Shown here: positions 37,747 to 47,032 of the stretch, one piece after another
How positions within the stretch are numbered: the first letter of the stretch is position 1
How the letters are laid out: each line of letters opens with the position of its first letter
Assembly (NCBI RefSeq): GCF_009708175.1
Contig: NZ_WMBB01000001.1
Coordinates: 186,001-250,000 of the forward strand
Length of the DNA: 64,000 nt
Source: Nocardia aurantiaca
GTDB taxonomy: Bacteria; Actinomycetota; Actinomycetes; Mycobacteriales; Mycobacteriaceae
Direction: 5' to 3'
Position numbers and translations under genes: made by a program
Notes under the pieces: generated by a model
The model's database searches: none
What the model was told of the DNA's origin: nothing
Seen by the model: the letters and a program-made list of their open reading frames with translations, nothing else

Positions 37747-38604
37747 GTGACTTATCGGTTCGAGGCCAGCGATATTCCAGCGATCGTGCTCAGAGATGGC
37801 CAGGTCATGCCGAAGCTGGGACTCGGCGTGTACCAGGTCGTCGGCGACGAGGCGGTCGGCACCATCTCGACGGCCCTGGAGCTCGGTTACCGCAGCATCG
37901 ACACCGCCGCGTTCTACGGCAACGAGGCGGAGGTCGGCCGTGCCGTCCGCGAATCGGGCCTGCCGCGCGATGAGGTGTTCGTCACCACCAAGCTGTGGAA
38001 CGCCGACCACGGCTACGACGCCGCACTGCGCGCCTTCGACGCCAGCGCCAAGCGGCTGGGCCTCGACACCATCGACCTGTTCCTGATCCACTGGCCCCTG
38101 CCCGCGGCCGGCCTGTACGTCGACACCTTCCGCGCCCTGCAGGCGCTCAAGCGGCAGGGCCGGGTGGTCTCGATCGGCGTCTCCAACTTCACCCGGGCGC
38201 ATCTGGAGCGGGTGATCGGGGAGACCGGTGAGGTGCCCGCCATCAATCAGGTTGAGCTGCATCCGTATTACGCGCAATCCGAGCTGCGCGCCTTCCACGC
38301 CGCGCACGGCATCGTGACCGAGGCGTGGAGTCCGCTGGGACGCGGGGCGGAGTTCAACGACTCGGTCATCATCGCGCTGGCCGACAAGCTGGGCCGAACC
38401 CCGGCACAGATCATCCTGCGCTGGCACATGCAGCTGGGGAACGTGGCCATTCCGAAGTCCACGACGCCGTCCCGGATGGCGGAGAACCTGGCCGTCTTCG
38501 ATTTCGAGCTGTCCGGCCGGGAGATGACGCAGATCGCCGGGATCGACAAGGGCGCGCGGCAGGGCGGGGATCCGAATCTCGTCGATCTGGACGCGCCCGC
38601 CTGA
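37747..38604 (+). CDS. Aldo/keto reductase
   Basis: 285 residues, the size of the AKR5-like bacterial reductases (Rv2971 type). The catalytic tetrad is present: Asp and Tyr in SIDTAAFYGNE, Lys in VTTKLWN, His in LIHWPLP. The NADPH site has IPKSTTPSRMAENL. It reduces aldehydes or ketones such as methylglyoxal or 2,5-diketo-gluconate; the natural substrate is unknown. The GTG at 37747 is fixed by the leaderless promoter, so the longer in-frame ATG at 37711, which lies on the -35, is rejected. Confidence 0.92.
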   Translation: MTYRFEASDIPAIVLRDGQVMPKLGLGVYQVVGDEAVGTISTALELGYRSIDTAAFYGNEAEVGRAVRESGLPRDEVFVTTKLWNADHGYDAALRAFDASAKRLGLDTIDLFLIHWPLPAAGLYVDTFRALQALKRQGRVVSIGVSNFTRAHLERVIGETGEVPAINQVELHPYYAQSELRAFHAAHGIVTEAWSPLGRGAEFNDSVIIALADKLGRTPAQIILRWHMQLGNVAIPKSTTPSRMAENLAVFDFELSGREMTQIAGIDKGARQGGDPNLVDLDAPA

Positions 38605-38606
38605 CC

Positions 38607-39737
38607 TCAGCCCTGTGTGTGGCCGGGAATGCCCAGGTACGAGGTCAATTCGACGGCGGCGGCCCGGCCCGCGCGATTCGCGCCGATGGTGCTGGCGGAC
38701 GGTCCGTAGCCGATCAGGTGGATGCGTGGATCGGCCTCGACCTGTGTGGCGAGACGTCCGCCCATGGTGATGCCCCCGCCGGGGCCGCGCAGGCGCAGCG
38801 GGGCCAGATGGTCGAGGGCGCTGCGGAATCCGGTGGCCCACACGATGACGTCGGCGCGCTGGAAAGTGCCGTCGGCCCAGCGGATTCCGTCGGGTTCGAG
38901 GTGGTCGAACATGGGCCGTCGGTCGAGGACGCCGCGCTCGCGCATGCCCCGCACCCGCGCGTCCTCGCGCAGGCCGGTGACGGAGACCACCGAGCCCGGT
39001 GGAAGTCCGCGCCGCACACGGTCTTCCACCAGGGCCACGGCCGCCCGGCCGTCCTCGGGCGCGAATGGACCTGAGCGGAATACGGGTTCGCGCCGGGTCA
39101 CCCAGGTTGTGCCGGCGACCTGCGAAATCTCGTCCAGCAGTTGGATGGCCGTGATCCCGCCGCCCACCACGACCACGTGCTTGCCCGTGAATTCGGCGGC
39201 GGTGCGGTAGTCGTGGGCGTGCAGCTGGCGGCCCGCGAAGGTCTCCGCGCCCCGGTAGTAGGGAATGAACGGCTTGTCCCAGGTGCCGGTGGCGTTGACC
39301 AGTCCGCGGAACCGCAGTGTCGCGTGCGGCTTCAGCTCGGCGTGCAGCAGTCCGTCGACCTGTTGATTCGGGCAGGTGTCGGCGGTGGCCCGGTCGCACA
39401 CCACGGTGACCGAGACGGGCCGGTGCACGCGCAGGTCGAAGCGCTTCTCGTAGAGCTCGAAGTAATGCGGGACCGCCGTGGCCGCCTGCGCGTGCTCCGA
39501 CCCCTCGGGCAGCGTCTCCGCGAACGACATGCCCGGCAGGTCGTGCACCCGGTTGACCGTGCCCAATGTCAGTGACGGCCACCGGAACTGCCATGCCCCG
39601 CCCGGCGCGGGGGAGTGGTCGACAATGAGAAAGTCCTGTTCCGGCCGCAATCCGAGCCGGCGCAGGTGATAGCCGACCGATAGTCCGGCCTGCCCGGCAC
39701 CGATCACGAGGATGTCGACATCGGGTGTTGCGGTCAC
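38607..39737 (-). CDS. FAD/NAD(P)-dependent flavoprotein monooxygenase-like oxidoreductase
   Basis: 376 residues. FAD-binding VDILVIGAGQAGLSVGYHLRRLG, then GGAWQFRWPSLTLG, and an NADPH-binding GKHVVVVGGGITAIQLLDEIS, with VIVWATGFRS near the end. This is the flavin-containing monooxygenase / CzcO-like group. The gene is convergent with the aldo/keto reductase (two-base gap). TACCGT at 39745-39750 is seven bases from the GTG, so it is probably leaderless. Substrate unknown. Confidence 0.88.
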   Translation of the reverse strand: MTATPDVDILVIGAGQAGLSVGYHLRRLGLRPEQDFLIVDHSPAPGGAWQFRWPSLTLGTVNRVHDLPGMSFAETLPEGSEHAQAATAVPHYFELYEKRFDLRVHRPVSVTVVCDRATADTCPNQQVDGLLHAELKPHATLRFRGLVNATGTWDKPFIPYYRGAETFAGRQLHAHDYRTAAEFTGKHVVVVGGGITAIQLLDEISQVAGTTWVTRREPVFRSGPFAPEDGRAAVALVEDRVRRGLPPGSVVSVTGLREDARVRGMRERGVLDRRPMFDHLEPDGIRWADGTFQRADVIVWATGFRSALDHLAPLRLRGPGGGITMGGRLATQVEADPRIHLIGYGPSASTIGANRAGRAAAVELTSYLGIPGHTQG

Positions 39738-39820
39738 CGACCCGACGGTACGCGCACCTAGAGTGAAGGCCGATCAATGGGTCACCAGCGCAGGTGAGTA
39801 GGACAGTGGGGAAGGGACAG

Positions 39821-40546
39821 ATGCTCGGAGTCAGCCGCGATGGCGAAGTCGTCACCATCGAACTGCAGCGTCCGCAACGCCGGAACGCCCTGAACGAGGA
39901 GCTCATCGGCCGCCTGCGCGCGGCCGTGGAGGAGGCCGCCACCATCGCCCGGGTGATCGTGCTGACCGGGCAGGGGCCGCTGTTCAGCGCGGGCGCCGAC
40001 CTGGACGGGGTCTATTCGGACAGCTTCCTCTCGGGCCTGCTGGGCATGCTGCGCACCATCGAGACCGTTCCGGTCCCGGTGATCTCGGCCATCAATGGCG
40101 GGGCGCTGGGGGCGGGCGTGCAACTAGCCCTGGCCTCGGACCTACGGGTCATGACGCCGGACTCCTTCATCGCCATTCCGGCGGCGAAACTCGGTATCTC
40201 CGTTGACCGTTGGACCGTGCGCCGATTGTCCAACCTGATCGGGCAGGGCCCGGCCCGCACCATTCTGATGGGCGCCGAGCGGGTACCGGCCGCGGACGCG
40301 TACGCCTTCGGCTTCGCCAACAAGATCGGCACGCTGGCCGACGCGCAGGCCTGGGCCGCCCAGATCGCCGAACTCGCGCCGCTGTCGTTGCGGCATCTGA
40401 AACTGGTCTTCAACGACGACGACACCCGGGGCCCCGATACCGCCGAGCAGATCGCCGCCCTGGACGCGGCGTGGCAGAGCTCCGACGCGCAGGAGGCGCG
40501 CACGGCACGCCGGGAGAAGCGGTCCGCGAAGTTCGAGGGCCGATGA
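39821..40546 (+). CDS. echA6: Enoyl-CoA hydratase/isomerase-fold protein EchA6
   Basis: 241 residues from the ATG at 39821, with GGGGAAGGGA five bases upstream; an upstream GTG (39794) adds nine residues. Crotonase fold: VTIELQRPQRRNALNEEL, FSAGADLDGVY with the oxyanion hole, and NGGALGAGVQLALASDLRVM. Both catalytic Glu positions of true hydratases are missing (GALGAGVQ and PAAKLGIS), which agrees with EchA6 of mycobacteria, a non-catalytic acyl-CoA binding protein of mycolic acid synthesis. It overlaps the next gene by four bases. Confidence 0.9.
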   Translation: MLGVSRDGEVVTIELQRPQRRNALNEELIGRLRAAVEEAATIARVIVLTGQGPLFSAGADLDGVYSDSFLSGLLGMLRTIETVPVPVISAINGGALGAGVQLALASDLRVMTPDSFIAIPAAKLGISVDRWTVRRLSNLIGQGPARTILMGAERVPAADAYAFGFANKIGTLADAQAWAAQIAELAPLSLRHLKLVFNDDDTRGPDTAEQIAALDAAWQSSDAQEARTARREKRSAKFEGR

Positions 40547-41709
40547 AAGGGCAGCGCGCGACCGCGAATGCGCGGAAACTGGCGAGTATGACTGCGGGTG
40601 CATTCGGTATTTCCTGGTTGGTCCGGGCGGCGTGGGGGATGCCGTCCGCCATGGGCGCGTCCATATCCGCGATCGCGCCGACCGCGCACGGGGCGACCAC
40701 CTATCGCAATCGTCAGTTCCACAACACCGAGCCGAGTAGCCAGATCACCGGTTCACCCCTGGAGCTGCTGTACCAGCTGGCCACCCAGCGCAATAACGGC
40801 CGCCCGGCCGGGACAATCCCGCTGGTGACGCCCGCGTTGCCGGAGCAGGCCGGAGATCTGGCGGTCGCCTGGTACGGGCACGCCACCTGCCTGATCGAGG
40901 TGGACGGCTATCGGGTGTTGACCGATCCGGTGTGGAGCGAGCGGGTCTCGCCCTCACCGCTGGTGGGTCCGGCTCGGTTGCATCCGGTGCCCGCGCCGCT
41001 GTCGGAGCTCCCGCAGCTGGACGCGGTGCTGATCTCTCACGATCACTACGACCACCTCGATCGCGACACCGTGACCGAGCTCGTCGAGAGCCAGGATTGC
41101 GTGTTCATCGTGCCCGTCGGCATCGGCGCGCACCTGCGGCACTGGGCGGTGCCCGAGCACCGCATCGTCGAGTTGGACTGGGCCGCTTCGGTTTCGCTGT
41201 CCGAGCTGAAGCGCGATCGCGGCGACGGCACCGATCTGGTGATCACCTGCTCGGAGGCGCGCCATTTTTCGGGCCGCGGTCTGGTGCGCAACACCACGCT
41301 GTGGGCGTCCTGGTCCCTCACCGGTCCCACCCGGCGCGTCTACTTCGGTGGCGACACCGGATACACGAAGGCGTTCGCGCAGACGGGTGCGCGGCTGGGA
41401 CCGTTCGATCTGACGCTGCTGCCCATCGGGGCCTACGATCGGCACTGGCCGGACGTGCACATGAACCCGGAGGAGGCGGTGCGCGCCCATGCCGATCTGT
41501 GTATCGGCGATCCGGGTCACGGGCTGCTGGTGCCGATCCATTGGGCCACTTTCAATCTGGCCTTCCACGGCTGGTCGGAGCCGGTGCGGCGCCTGGTCGA
41601 GGCGGCGGAGGCGGCGGGGACACGCATCGCCGTCCCGAAGCCGGGGGAGCGGATCGACCCCATGGGCCTGCCACCACGGGATTCGTGGTGGGAAGATGTT
41701 CGCCAATAA
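40543..41709 (+). CDS. Metallo-beta-lactamase-fold hydrolase, NAPE-PLD-like (Rv0906 type)
   Basis: 388 residues. The start ATG overlaps the echA6 stop (ATGA). A hydrophobic N-terminal stretch (about 14-45) could anchor it or act as a signal. The metal site is VAWYGHATCLIEVDG, then LISHDHYDHLDRDTV (HxHxDH), the bridging Asp in YFGGDTGYTKAF and the last His in LVPIHWATFNLAFHGW. It resembles N-acylphosphatidylethanolamine phospholipase D and L-ascorbate lactonase UlaG. Coupling to echA6 suggests a lipid substrate. Confidence 0.85.
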   Translation: MKGQRATANARKLASMTAGAFGISWLVRAAWGMPSAMGASISAIAPTAHGATTYRNRQFHNTEPSSQITGSPLELLYQLATQRNNGRPAGTIPLVTPALPEQAGDLAVAWYGHATCLIEVDGYRVLTDPVWSERVSPSPLVGPARLHPVPAPLSELPQLDAVLISHDHYDHLDRDTVTELVESQDCVFIVPVGIGAHLRHWAVPEHRIVELDWAASVSLSELKRDRGDGTDLVITCSEARHFSGRGLVRNTTLWASWSLTGPTRRVYFGGDTGYTKAFAQTGARLGPFDLTLLPIGAYDRHWPDVHMNPEEAVRAHADLCIGDPGHGLLVPIHWATFNLAFHGWSEPVRRLVEAAEAAGTRIAVPKPGERIDPMGLPPRDSWWEDVRQ

Positions 41710-41734
41710 GGACCGAGAGTGAAGGAGCAGGGCT

Positions 41735-42097
41735 GTGAGTCTCATGGACACGCTCAAGGACTTGGTCGGCAAGGGCAAAGAGATGGCGGCCCACAACGCC
41801 GAGAAGATTGAGCATGCGGTCGACAAGGCCGGACAGGTGATCGACGAGAGGACCGGGGGGAGGTTCTCCTCCCAGATAGACAAGGGCGTGGAGGCGGTCA
41901 AGTCCGCCATCCCGGCCGAAGCGGCCGCCGAGGCTCCGGCGGAGGCCCCCGCGGAGGCGCCCGCCGCCGAACCGGCAGTGACGCCCGAACCCGCCGAGAA
42001 AGCATCCCGACCCGCCGAGGCGGCGGCCGAACCCGCCGCGGAGCCGGCGCCGGAACCCGCCCCGGAAGCCGCGACGGGCGAACAGCCCTCGGCGTAG
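41735..42097 (+). CDS. MT0933-like antitoxin-type small protein, orphan
   Basis: 120 residues from a GTG, with GGAG seven bases upstream. The first 58 residues (MDTLKDLVGKGKEMAAHNAEKIEHAVDKAGQVIDERTGGRFSSQIDKGVEAV) match the helical MT0933-like antitoxin domain (Rv0909 type). The rest is an Ala/Pro/Glu tail. In M. tuberculosis the toxin gene Rv0910 (an SRPBCC-fold protein) follows directly; here the next gene is ligD after 265 bp, so no partner is present. Antitoxin activity is therefore doubtful. Confidence 0.75.
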   Translation: MSLMDTLKDLVGKGKEMAAHNAEKIEHAVDKAGQVIDERTGGRFSSQIDKGVEAVKSAIPAEAAAEAPAEAPAEAPAAEPAVTPEPAEKASRPAEAAAEPAAEPAPEPAPEAATGEQPSA

Positions 42098-42119
42098 TAC
42101 CGCAACGGCACCCTCGCCT

Positions 42120-42197
42120 CCGTCGTCCCGGCTTGTTTTTGGCCGGGATCCACCTCGAACGCTGTGGATTCCGGCCGAAAGCGCGCCGGAATGACGG
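42120..42197. repeat. REP-like inverted pair
   Basis: Two 34-bp units face each other across a 10-bp spacer: 42120-42153 starts CCGTCGTCCCGGC and ends GGCCGGGATCCAC; 42164-42197, read on the minus strand, starts CCGTCATTCCGGC and ends CGGCCGGAATCCAC. Each unit folds as its own small hairpin, and the two pair as a long imperfect stem. It may also end the antitoxin transcript. Confidence 0.65.
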
Positions 42198-42362
42198 GCG
42201 TGCCGTTGAAGTACCGTGCGCACCGGTCGTTCCACGGGCCGTTCGGGAGTGGCGCTATCCCTGTCGCTGACCTGAACGGCCCGTTGGCTTTTCGTGAGTA
42301 GTGATAGCGCGGGTGGGTTCGGGTTGCCGGTTTTTGTCGGGGCCCGGCCCTAAACTGCTGTT

Positions 42363-44639
42363 ATGAGGTCCCGCAGGGATTTCGGGGGTATCGGGGTTGG
42401 GTTGACCAACCTCGACAAGGTGCTGTACCCGGCCACCGGGACGACCAAGGGGGATGTCGTCGACTATTTCACTGCCATCGCCCCGGCCATTCTGCCGCAC
42501 ATCGCGGAGCGGCCGGTGACCCGCAAGCGGTGGCCGAACGGGGTGGACGAGCCGTCGTTCTTCGAGAAGAATTTGGCCGAGCACGCGCCGAAGTGGTTGG
42601 AGCGGAGGACAGTTCAGCAATCGGACCGGCCGGTGGTGTATCCGCTCATCGACAGTGTCGCCGGCATGGCCTGGCTGGGGCAGCAGGCGGCGTTGGAATT
42701 GCATGTGCCGCAATGGCGTTTCGACGGGGCCGAGGTCGGGGACATCACCCGGCTGGTGTTCGACCTGGATCCCGGACCGGGAGCCGGGCTGGCGCAGTGC
42801 GCCGAGGTGGCGCTCATCCTGCGGGATGTGGTGCGCGGGGTGGGGCTGAAGGCGTACCCGGTCACCAGCGGCTCCAAGGGAATCCACATCTATGTGCCGC
42901 TGGACCGCAAGGTCGGGCCGAGCGGGGCGTCGGCCGTGGCCAAGCAGGTGGCCGCCAATCTGCAACAGCTGCGGCCCGAGCTGGTGACGGCCACCATGGC
43001 CAGGTCGGCGCGCGGTGGGAAGGTGTTCCTGGACTGGAGCCAGAACAATCCGGCCAAGACCACCATCGCGCCCTACTCACTGCGCGGGCGCACCGAACCG
43101 TGGGTGGCCGCGCCGCGGTCATGGGTGGAGATCGAGAAGCCGAAGAAGCTGCGCCACTTGCGATTCGAGGAGGTGCGGCGGCGGTGGGAGGAGCAGGGGG
43201 ATCTGCTCGAGGGACTGGACGAGCCACTGCCGGAACAGGTTCCGGACCGGCTCGACATCTACCGGTCCATGCGAGACCCGCGGCGCACGCCCGAACCGGT
43301 GCCGCCGGGCCCGCCCGCCCCCGGTCCGGGAGATCGGTTCGTGGTGCAGGAGCATCACGCGCGGCGGCTGCACTGGGATCTTCGGTTGGAGCGTGAGGGC
43401 GTGCTGGTGTCCTGGGCGGTGCCCAAGGGCCCGCCCACCGATACCGGCGAGAACCGGCTGGCCGTGCGTACCGAGGACCATCCGATGGAGTACCTCACCT
43501 TTCACGGGACCATCCCCAAGGGCGAGTACGGCGGCGGTGAGATGACCATCTGGGACACCGGCACCTACGAGACCGAGAAGTGGCGTGACGACGAGGTCAT
43601 CGTCTGGCTGCGCGGGCGGCGGCTGGAGGGGCGGTACGCGCTGATCCAGACCAATGGGAACCAGTGGCTCATGCATCTGATGAAGGATCAGACGCCGCTG
43701 GAGGTGGAGGGCGATAGGGCGCGGCAGGTCTCGGTCTCGCCGCGGCGCGCGCCCGCGCCCATGCCGCGTGGTGTGACGCCCATGCTGGCCACGGCGGGGG
43801 ATGTGACGACCCTCGACGCGGAGCACTGGGCCTTCGAGACCAAATGGGACGGCTTCCGGCTGATCGCCGAGATCGAGGACGGCGCAGTGACCTTGCGTAG
43901 CCGCGCCGGGCATGTGGTCACCGGGAAGTATCCCGGCCTGGCGACGCTGGGTTCGGAACTGTCCGGGCACAGTGCGGTGCTCGACGGTGAGGCGGTGGTC
44001 TTCGACGATCATGGCGGCGCGAATCTCGGCCTGCTGCGGGAGGATTCGGCGCGCGCGGTCTTCCTGGCCTTCGACCTGCTCTATCTGGACGGCACCTCGT
44101 TGGTCCGCAAGCGCTACGACGATCGGCGGCGGGTGCTGGAAGCGCTTGCCGAGCAGGCGCGTTCGCTCATCGTGCCGAAGCAGTTGCGGGGGACGGGCGC
44201 GGAAGCCCTGCGGTACAGCCAGGATCACGGCATGGAGGGTGTGGTCGCCAAGCGGCGGGACTCGGTGTACCTACCCGGGCGGCGCGGGCAGTCCTGGATC
44301 AAGACCCGGAACTGGCGGACGCTGTCGGTGGTGATCGGCGGGTACCGGAGATCGGAAGTGCGGCAGTTCGCTTCGCTGCTGGTCGGCGTTCCGCACGAGG
44401 GGGAGCTGTACTACCTGGGCCGGGTCGGCACCGGGTTCAGCGAGCAGGAGATGAGCGACCTCGCGGACCGGCTGCGTCGCCTGGAACGCAAGACCAGCCC
44501 GTTCGACAATGAGCTGACCGCTGACGAGCGCAAGGACGCGGTCTGGGTGGCGCCGAAACTCACGGGCACCGTGCGCTTCATGAACTGGACCGAGGCCGGA
44601 CGCCTGTGGCATCCGGCCTGGATTCCCAGTTCCGACTGA
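42363..44639 (+). CDS. ligD: ATP-dependent DNA ligase LigD (polymerase, phosphoesterase, ligase)
   Basis: 758 residues, near the 759 of M. tuberculosis LigD, with the same order. Polymerase/primase domain (10-300): catalytic Asp pair in LVFDLDPGPG, with TSGSKGIHIYVPL. Phosphoesterase domain (about 325-450): FVVQEHHARRLHWDLRLE, SWAVPKG and FHGTIPKGEYGGGEM. Ligase domain (475-755): adenylated Lys in FETKWDGFRL, then VLDGEAVVF. LigD repairs double-strand breaks with Ku; ku is not in the window. TAAACT at 42351-42356, six bases from the ATG, suggests a leaderless start. Confidence 0.96.
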   Translation: MRSRRDFGGIGVGLTNLDKVLYPATGTTKGDVVDYFTAIAPAILPHIAERPVTRKRWPNGVDEPSFFEKNLAEHAPKWLERRTVQQSDRPVVYPLIDSVAGMAWLGQQAALELHVPQWRFDGAEVGDITRLVFDLDPGPGAGLAQCAEVALILRDVVRGVGLKAYPVTSGSKGIHIYVPLDRKVGPSGASAVAKQVAANLQQLRPELVTATMARSARGGKVFLDWSQNNPAKTTIAPYSLRGRTEPWVAAPRSWVEIEKPKKLRHLRFEEVRRRWEEQGDLLEGLDEPLPEQVPDRLDIYRSMRDPRRTPEPVPPGPPAPGPGDRFVVQEHHARRLHWDLRLEREGVLVSWAVPKGPPTDTGENRLAVRTEDHPMEYLTFHGTIPKGEYGGGEMTIWDTGTYETEKWRDDEVIVWLRGRRLEGRYALIQTNGNQWLMHLMKDQTPLEVEGDRARQVSVSPRRAPAPMPRGVTPMLATAGDVTTLDAEHWAFETKWDGFRLIAEIEDGAVTLRSRAGHVVTGKYPGLATLGSELSGHSAVLDGEAVVFDDHGGANLGLLREDSARAVFLAFDLLYLDGTSLVRKRYDDRRRVLEALAEQARSLIVPKQLRGTGAEALRYSQDHGMEGVVAKRRDSVYLPGRRGQSWIKTRNWRTLSVVIGGYRRSEVRQFASLLVGVPHEGELYYLGRVGTGFSEQEMSDLADRLRRLERKTSPFDNELTADERKDAVWVAPKLTGTVRFMNWTEAGRLWHPAWIPSSD

Positions 44640-44656
44640 CCTTTTCGCCTAGCTCG

Positions 44657-44741
44657 GCCTTTCGACAGGCGCGTGCGGCGCAGGCCGATCAGCTGGTGGG
44701 ACGCGGGCACACCACCGGCAAGGTCGTACCCACCGTCGCCG
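44657..44741 (+). pseudogene. Possible remnant of a zinc-type quinone oxidoreductase C-terminus
   Basis: In the 180-bp gap after ligD, one plus frame reads RQARAAQADQLVGRG then HTTGKVVPTV. This resembles the usual end of quinone-oxidoreductase-type alcohol dehydrogenases (AREAHELLGSGHTTGKVV). No other part of such a gene is near. It continues in frame from inside ligD without a start. Confidence 0.35.
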
Positions 44742-44819
44742 ACCCCGTCCGCTTCGGTGCGACGGCATCGCGCGAGGTCCGGCGCTTTCCTCCGGCACGC
44801 CCGGAATAGTCGCCGCTGT

Positions 44820-45461
44820 TCAGGCGACCATCGGCTTGGTCTCCGGCGTGGATGAACCGGCCCGCTCCGGCCGAGGGAAGCCCGGCAGGAACCGATCCGC
44901 GAAGGGGATCATCAGCTGGATCAGCGGTCCGATGGCGAACGCGTACACAACCGTGCCCACACCCACGCTGCCGCCGAGGATCCAACCCACGGACAACACC
45001 GTCGCCTCCAACCCTGTCCGGATGACCCACACCGGCTTGCCCGTGCGCCGAACCAGACCGGTCATCAGGCCATCGCGCGGCCCCGGTCCCATGCCCGCGC
45101 CGATATAGAGCACCGTCGCAATCGCATTGAGCACCACCGCTGTCCCCATGGCCCCGATCCGGATCGGCAACCCGTGCAGATCCGGCAGCAGCCAGAGCCC
45201 CGCGTCCACCGAGACAGCGATGACCACGACATTGCTGACCGTGCCCAGACCGGGCCACTGCCGCAGCGGAATCCAGGCCAGCAGCACCACCGCGCCGGTA
45301 ATCGCCACGACCGTACCGAAACTCAGCGGAACCTGATCGGTCACGCCCTGGTGGAACACATCCCACGGGTCCAGGCCGAGCGCGGCCCGGATCATGACTG
45401 CCATGGAGAAGCCGTAGAGCCAGAGCCCGACATACAGGGCGATGAGGCGGCGCAACAACAT
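44820..45461 (-). CDS. YczE/YitT-like membrane protein
   Basis: 213 residues with five or six hydrophobic helices. The sequence starts RRLIALYVGLWLYGFSMAVMIRAALGLDPWDVFHQG and has GMGPGPRDGLMTGLVRRTG, the pattern of the YczE-type integral membrane proteins. Function unknown; in Bacillus YczE affects surfactin production. It converges on ligD across 180 bp. The 243 bp upstream hold no clear gene. Confidence 0.85.
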   Translation of the reverse strand: MLLRRLIALYVGLWLYGFSMAVMIRAALGLDPWDVFHQGVTDQVPLSFGTVVAITGAVVLLAWIPLRQWPGLGTVSNVVVIAVSVDAGLWLLPDLHGLPIRIGAMGTAVVLNAIATVLYIGAGMGPGPRDGLMTGLVRRTGKPVWVIRTGLEATVLSVGWILGGSVGVGTVVYAFAIGPLIQLMIPFADRFLPGFPRPERAGSSTPETKPMVA

Positions 45462-45704
45462 TGACCGAGCATGGCGGCAACTGGCATGTACCCGGTAGAT
45501 CCAGTCACCAAGATCTGGCCTCTAGCTGGAGTGATCTCTTCGTGCAGGAAGCCGCGCAACGCCGTGTTCACGACGCGCGGAGACGCGTTGACCGCGAGTA
45601 CCGGCCCGCAGTAATTTTGGTTCTGTGATGCGCCGGAGTTCTTGTCGGCGCGAACAGCGGTCCGTGGGGTCTGGAGTGTCGGGTGATTCGACGCTGGAGG
45701 CGTT

Positions 45705-46982
45705 ATGCGGCGGGATGGCGCATGGTTCGGGGTACGCACACGTGGATTCACGGAGCGCTCACGCAGAGTTCGACACTGGTGGCGCGCCGGGTTGATAGGC
45801 GCGGTGACGCTGCTGGCCGCGGCGGTCGCGGTACCCGGCACGCGCGCCGACATCCCCTATCCTGATGATGATCCGTTCTACTCGGCGCCGATCAACCTGA
45901 GAGAGTTCGCAAACGGGGCTGTCCTCAAATCCCGGCCCATCGCCGTCCTCGGGCTGCCGCTCCCGGTGGCGGGCTGGCAGGTGCAGTACGGCACCACCGA
46001 TTCCGCCGGCGAGGCCGTCGCCGATATGGCCACCGTCATGACGCCGCTCGCGCCCTGGACCGGTCCCGGCGATCGGCCGCTGCTGTCGTATCAGATCGCC
46101 GAGGACAGTCTCGGAACCCGTTGCGCCCCATCGTTCGCGCTGCGCGGCGGGCGGGACTTCTCCATTGCCACCACCCTGCTGGACGTGCCGTTCCTGGCCG
46201 AGGCACTGCGCCGCGGCTGGGCCGTCGTGGTGTCGGACTACGAGGGCCCGCGGTCCCGCTTCTTCGACGGCGTGAACTCCGGCCGGGCGGTGCTGGACGG
46301 TGTGCGTGCCGCCAAATCCTTTGCGCCGCTGGGAATCACCGATGCCAGCCCACTCGGAGCCTGGGGCTACTCGGGCGGCGCCTTCGCCACCCTGTGGGCC
46401 ATGCAGCTGCGGGCGAGCTACGCGCCCGAGATCTGGTTCGCGGGCGTGACCTCCGGTGGCGTACCCGCCGATATCCCCGCCCTCGCGCACAAAGTGGACG
46501 GCAGCTATCAGGCGGGGCTCGCGGTGCTGATCCTGATCGCCCTGGCTCGTGACGATTCCGGCTCCGGTCTGGCGGACACGCTCAACGACAGCGGTAAGGC
46601 CCTGCTGGCGCAGGAGGCGACCTCCTGTGGCGGCGACCTGGTGGTCCACCACGTCTTCCGGCACGTCGACGATTACTCGAGCGTCCCGGATATCCTTGGC
46701 AGCCAAGCCTTCCGGGCTGCGGCCAGCCGCCAGGAGCTGGGCGGCTGGGCGCCCGACGTGCCGCTGTACCTATACCACAGCAATGACGACGATGTGATTC
46801 CGTCGACCGGTTTCAGCGCCCTCGTGGACCGTTACTGCGCCCTGGGCGCGAATCTCACCGCCGTGCACTCGGCGATCCCGGGCCACAATCCCGCAGCGGT
46901 CGGAGAAGCCCTGGGCGCCATGAACTTTCTGTCGGATCGCTTCGCCGGCGACCCGGTGGCTGCCGGATGCACCGTGCGCTGA
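45705..46982 (+). CDS. Secreted lipase of the LIP family
   Basis: 425 residues from an ATG with GGAGG five bases upstream. The N-terminus is basic, with a membrane-type stretch (about 27-45) and a possible cleavage after TRA, so it is exported. The alpha/beta hydrolase fold of secretory lipases (PF03583) is clear: VVVSDYEGPRSRFFDGVNSGRAVLDGVRAA, the nucleophile elbow WGYSGGAFATLWA (GxSxG), the Asp in PLYLYHSNDDDVIPS and the His in GHNPAAVGEALGAMNFL. It hydrolyses acylglycerols at the cell surface or outside. Confidence 0.9.
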   Translation: MRRDGAWFGVRTRGFTERSRRVRHWWRAGLIGAVTLLAAAVAVPGTRADIPYPDDDPFYSAPINLREFANGAVLKSRPIAVLGLPLPVAGWQVQYGTTDSAGEAVADMATVMTPLAPWTGPGDRPLLSYQIAEDSLGTRCAPSFALRGGRDFSIATTLLDVPFLAEALRRGWAVVVSDYEGPRSRFFDGVNSGRAVLDGVRAAKSFAPLGITDASPLGAWGYSGGAFATLWAMQLRASYAPEIWFAGVTSGGVPADIPALAHKVDGSYQAGLAVLILIALARDDSGSGLADTLNDSGKALLAQEATSCGGDLVVHHVFRHVDDYSSVPDILGSQAFRAAASRQELGGWAPDVPLYLYHSNDDDVIPSTGFSALVDRYCALGANLTAVHSAIPGHNPAAVGEALGAMNFLSDRFAGDPVAAGCTVR

Positions 46983-47032
46983 GCCGGCTGATCGCCGTCA
47001 GCGTCCGGTTCGCCCGCGCTCGGGTGGTACCG

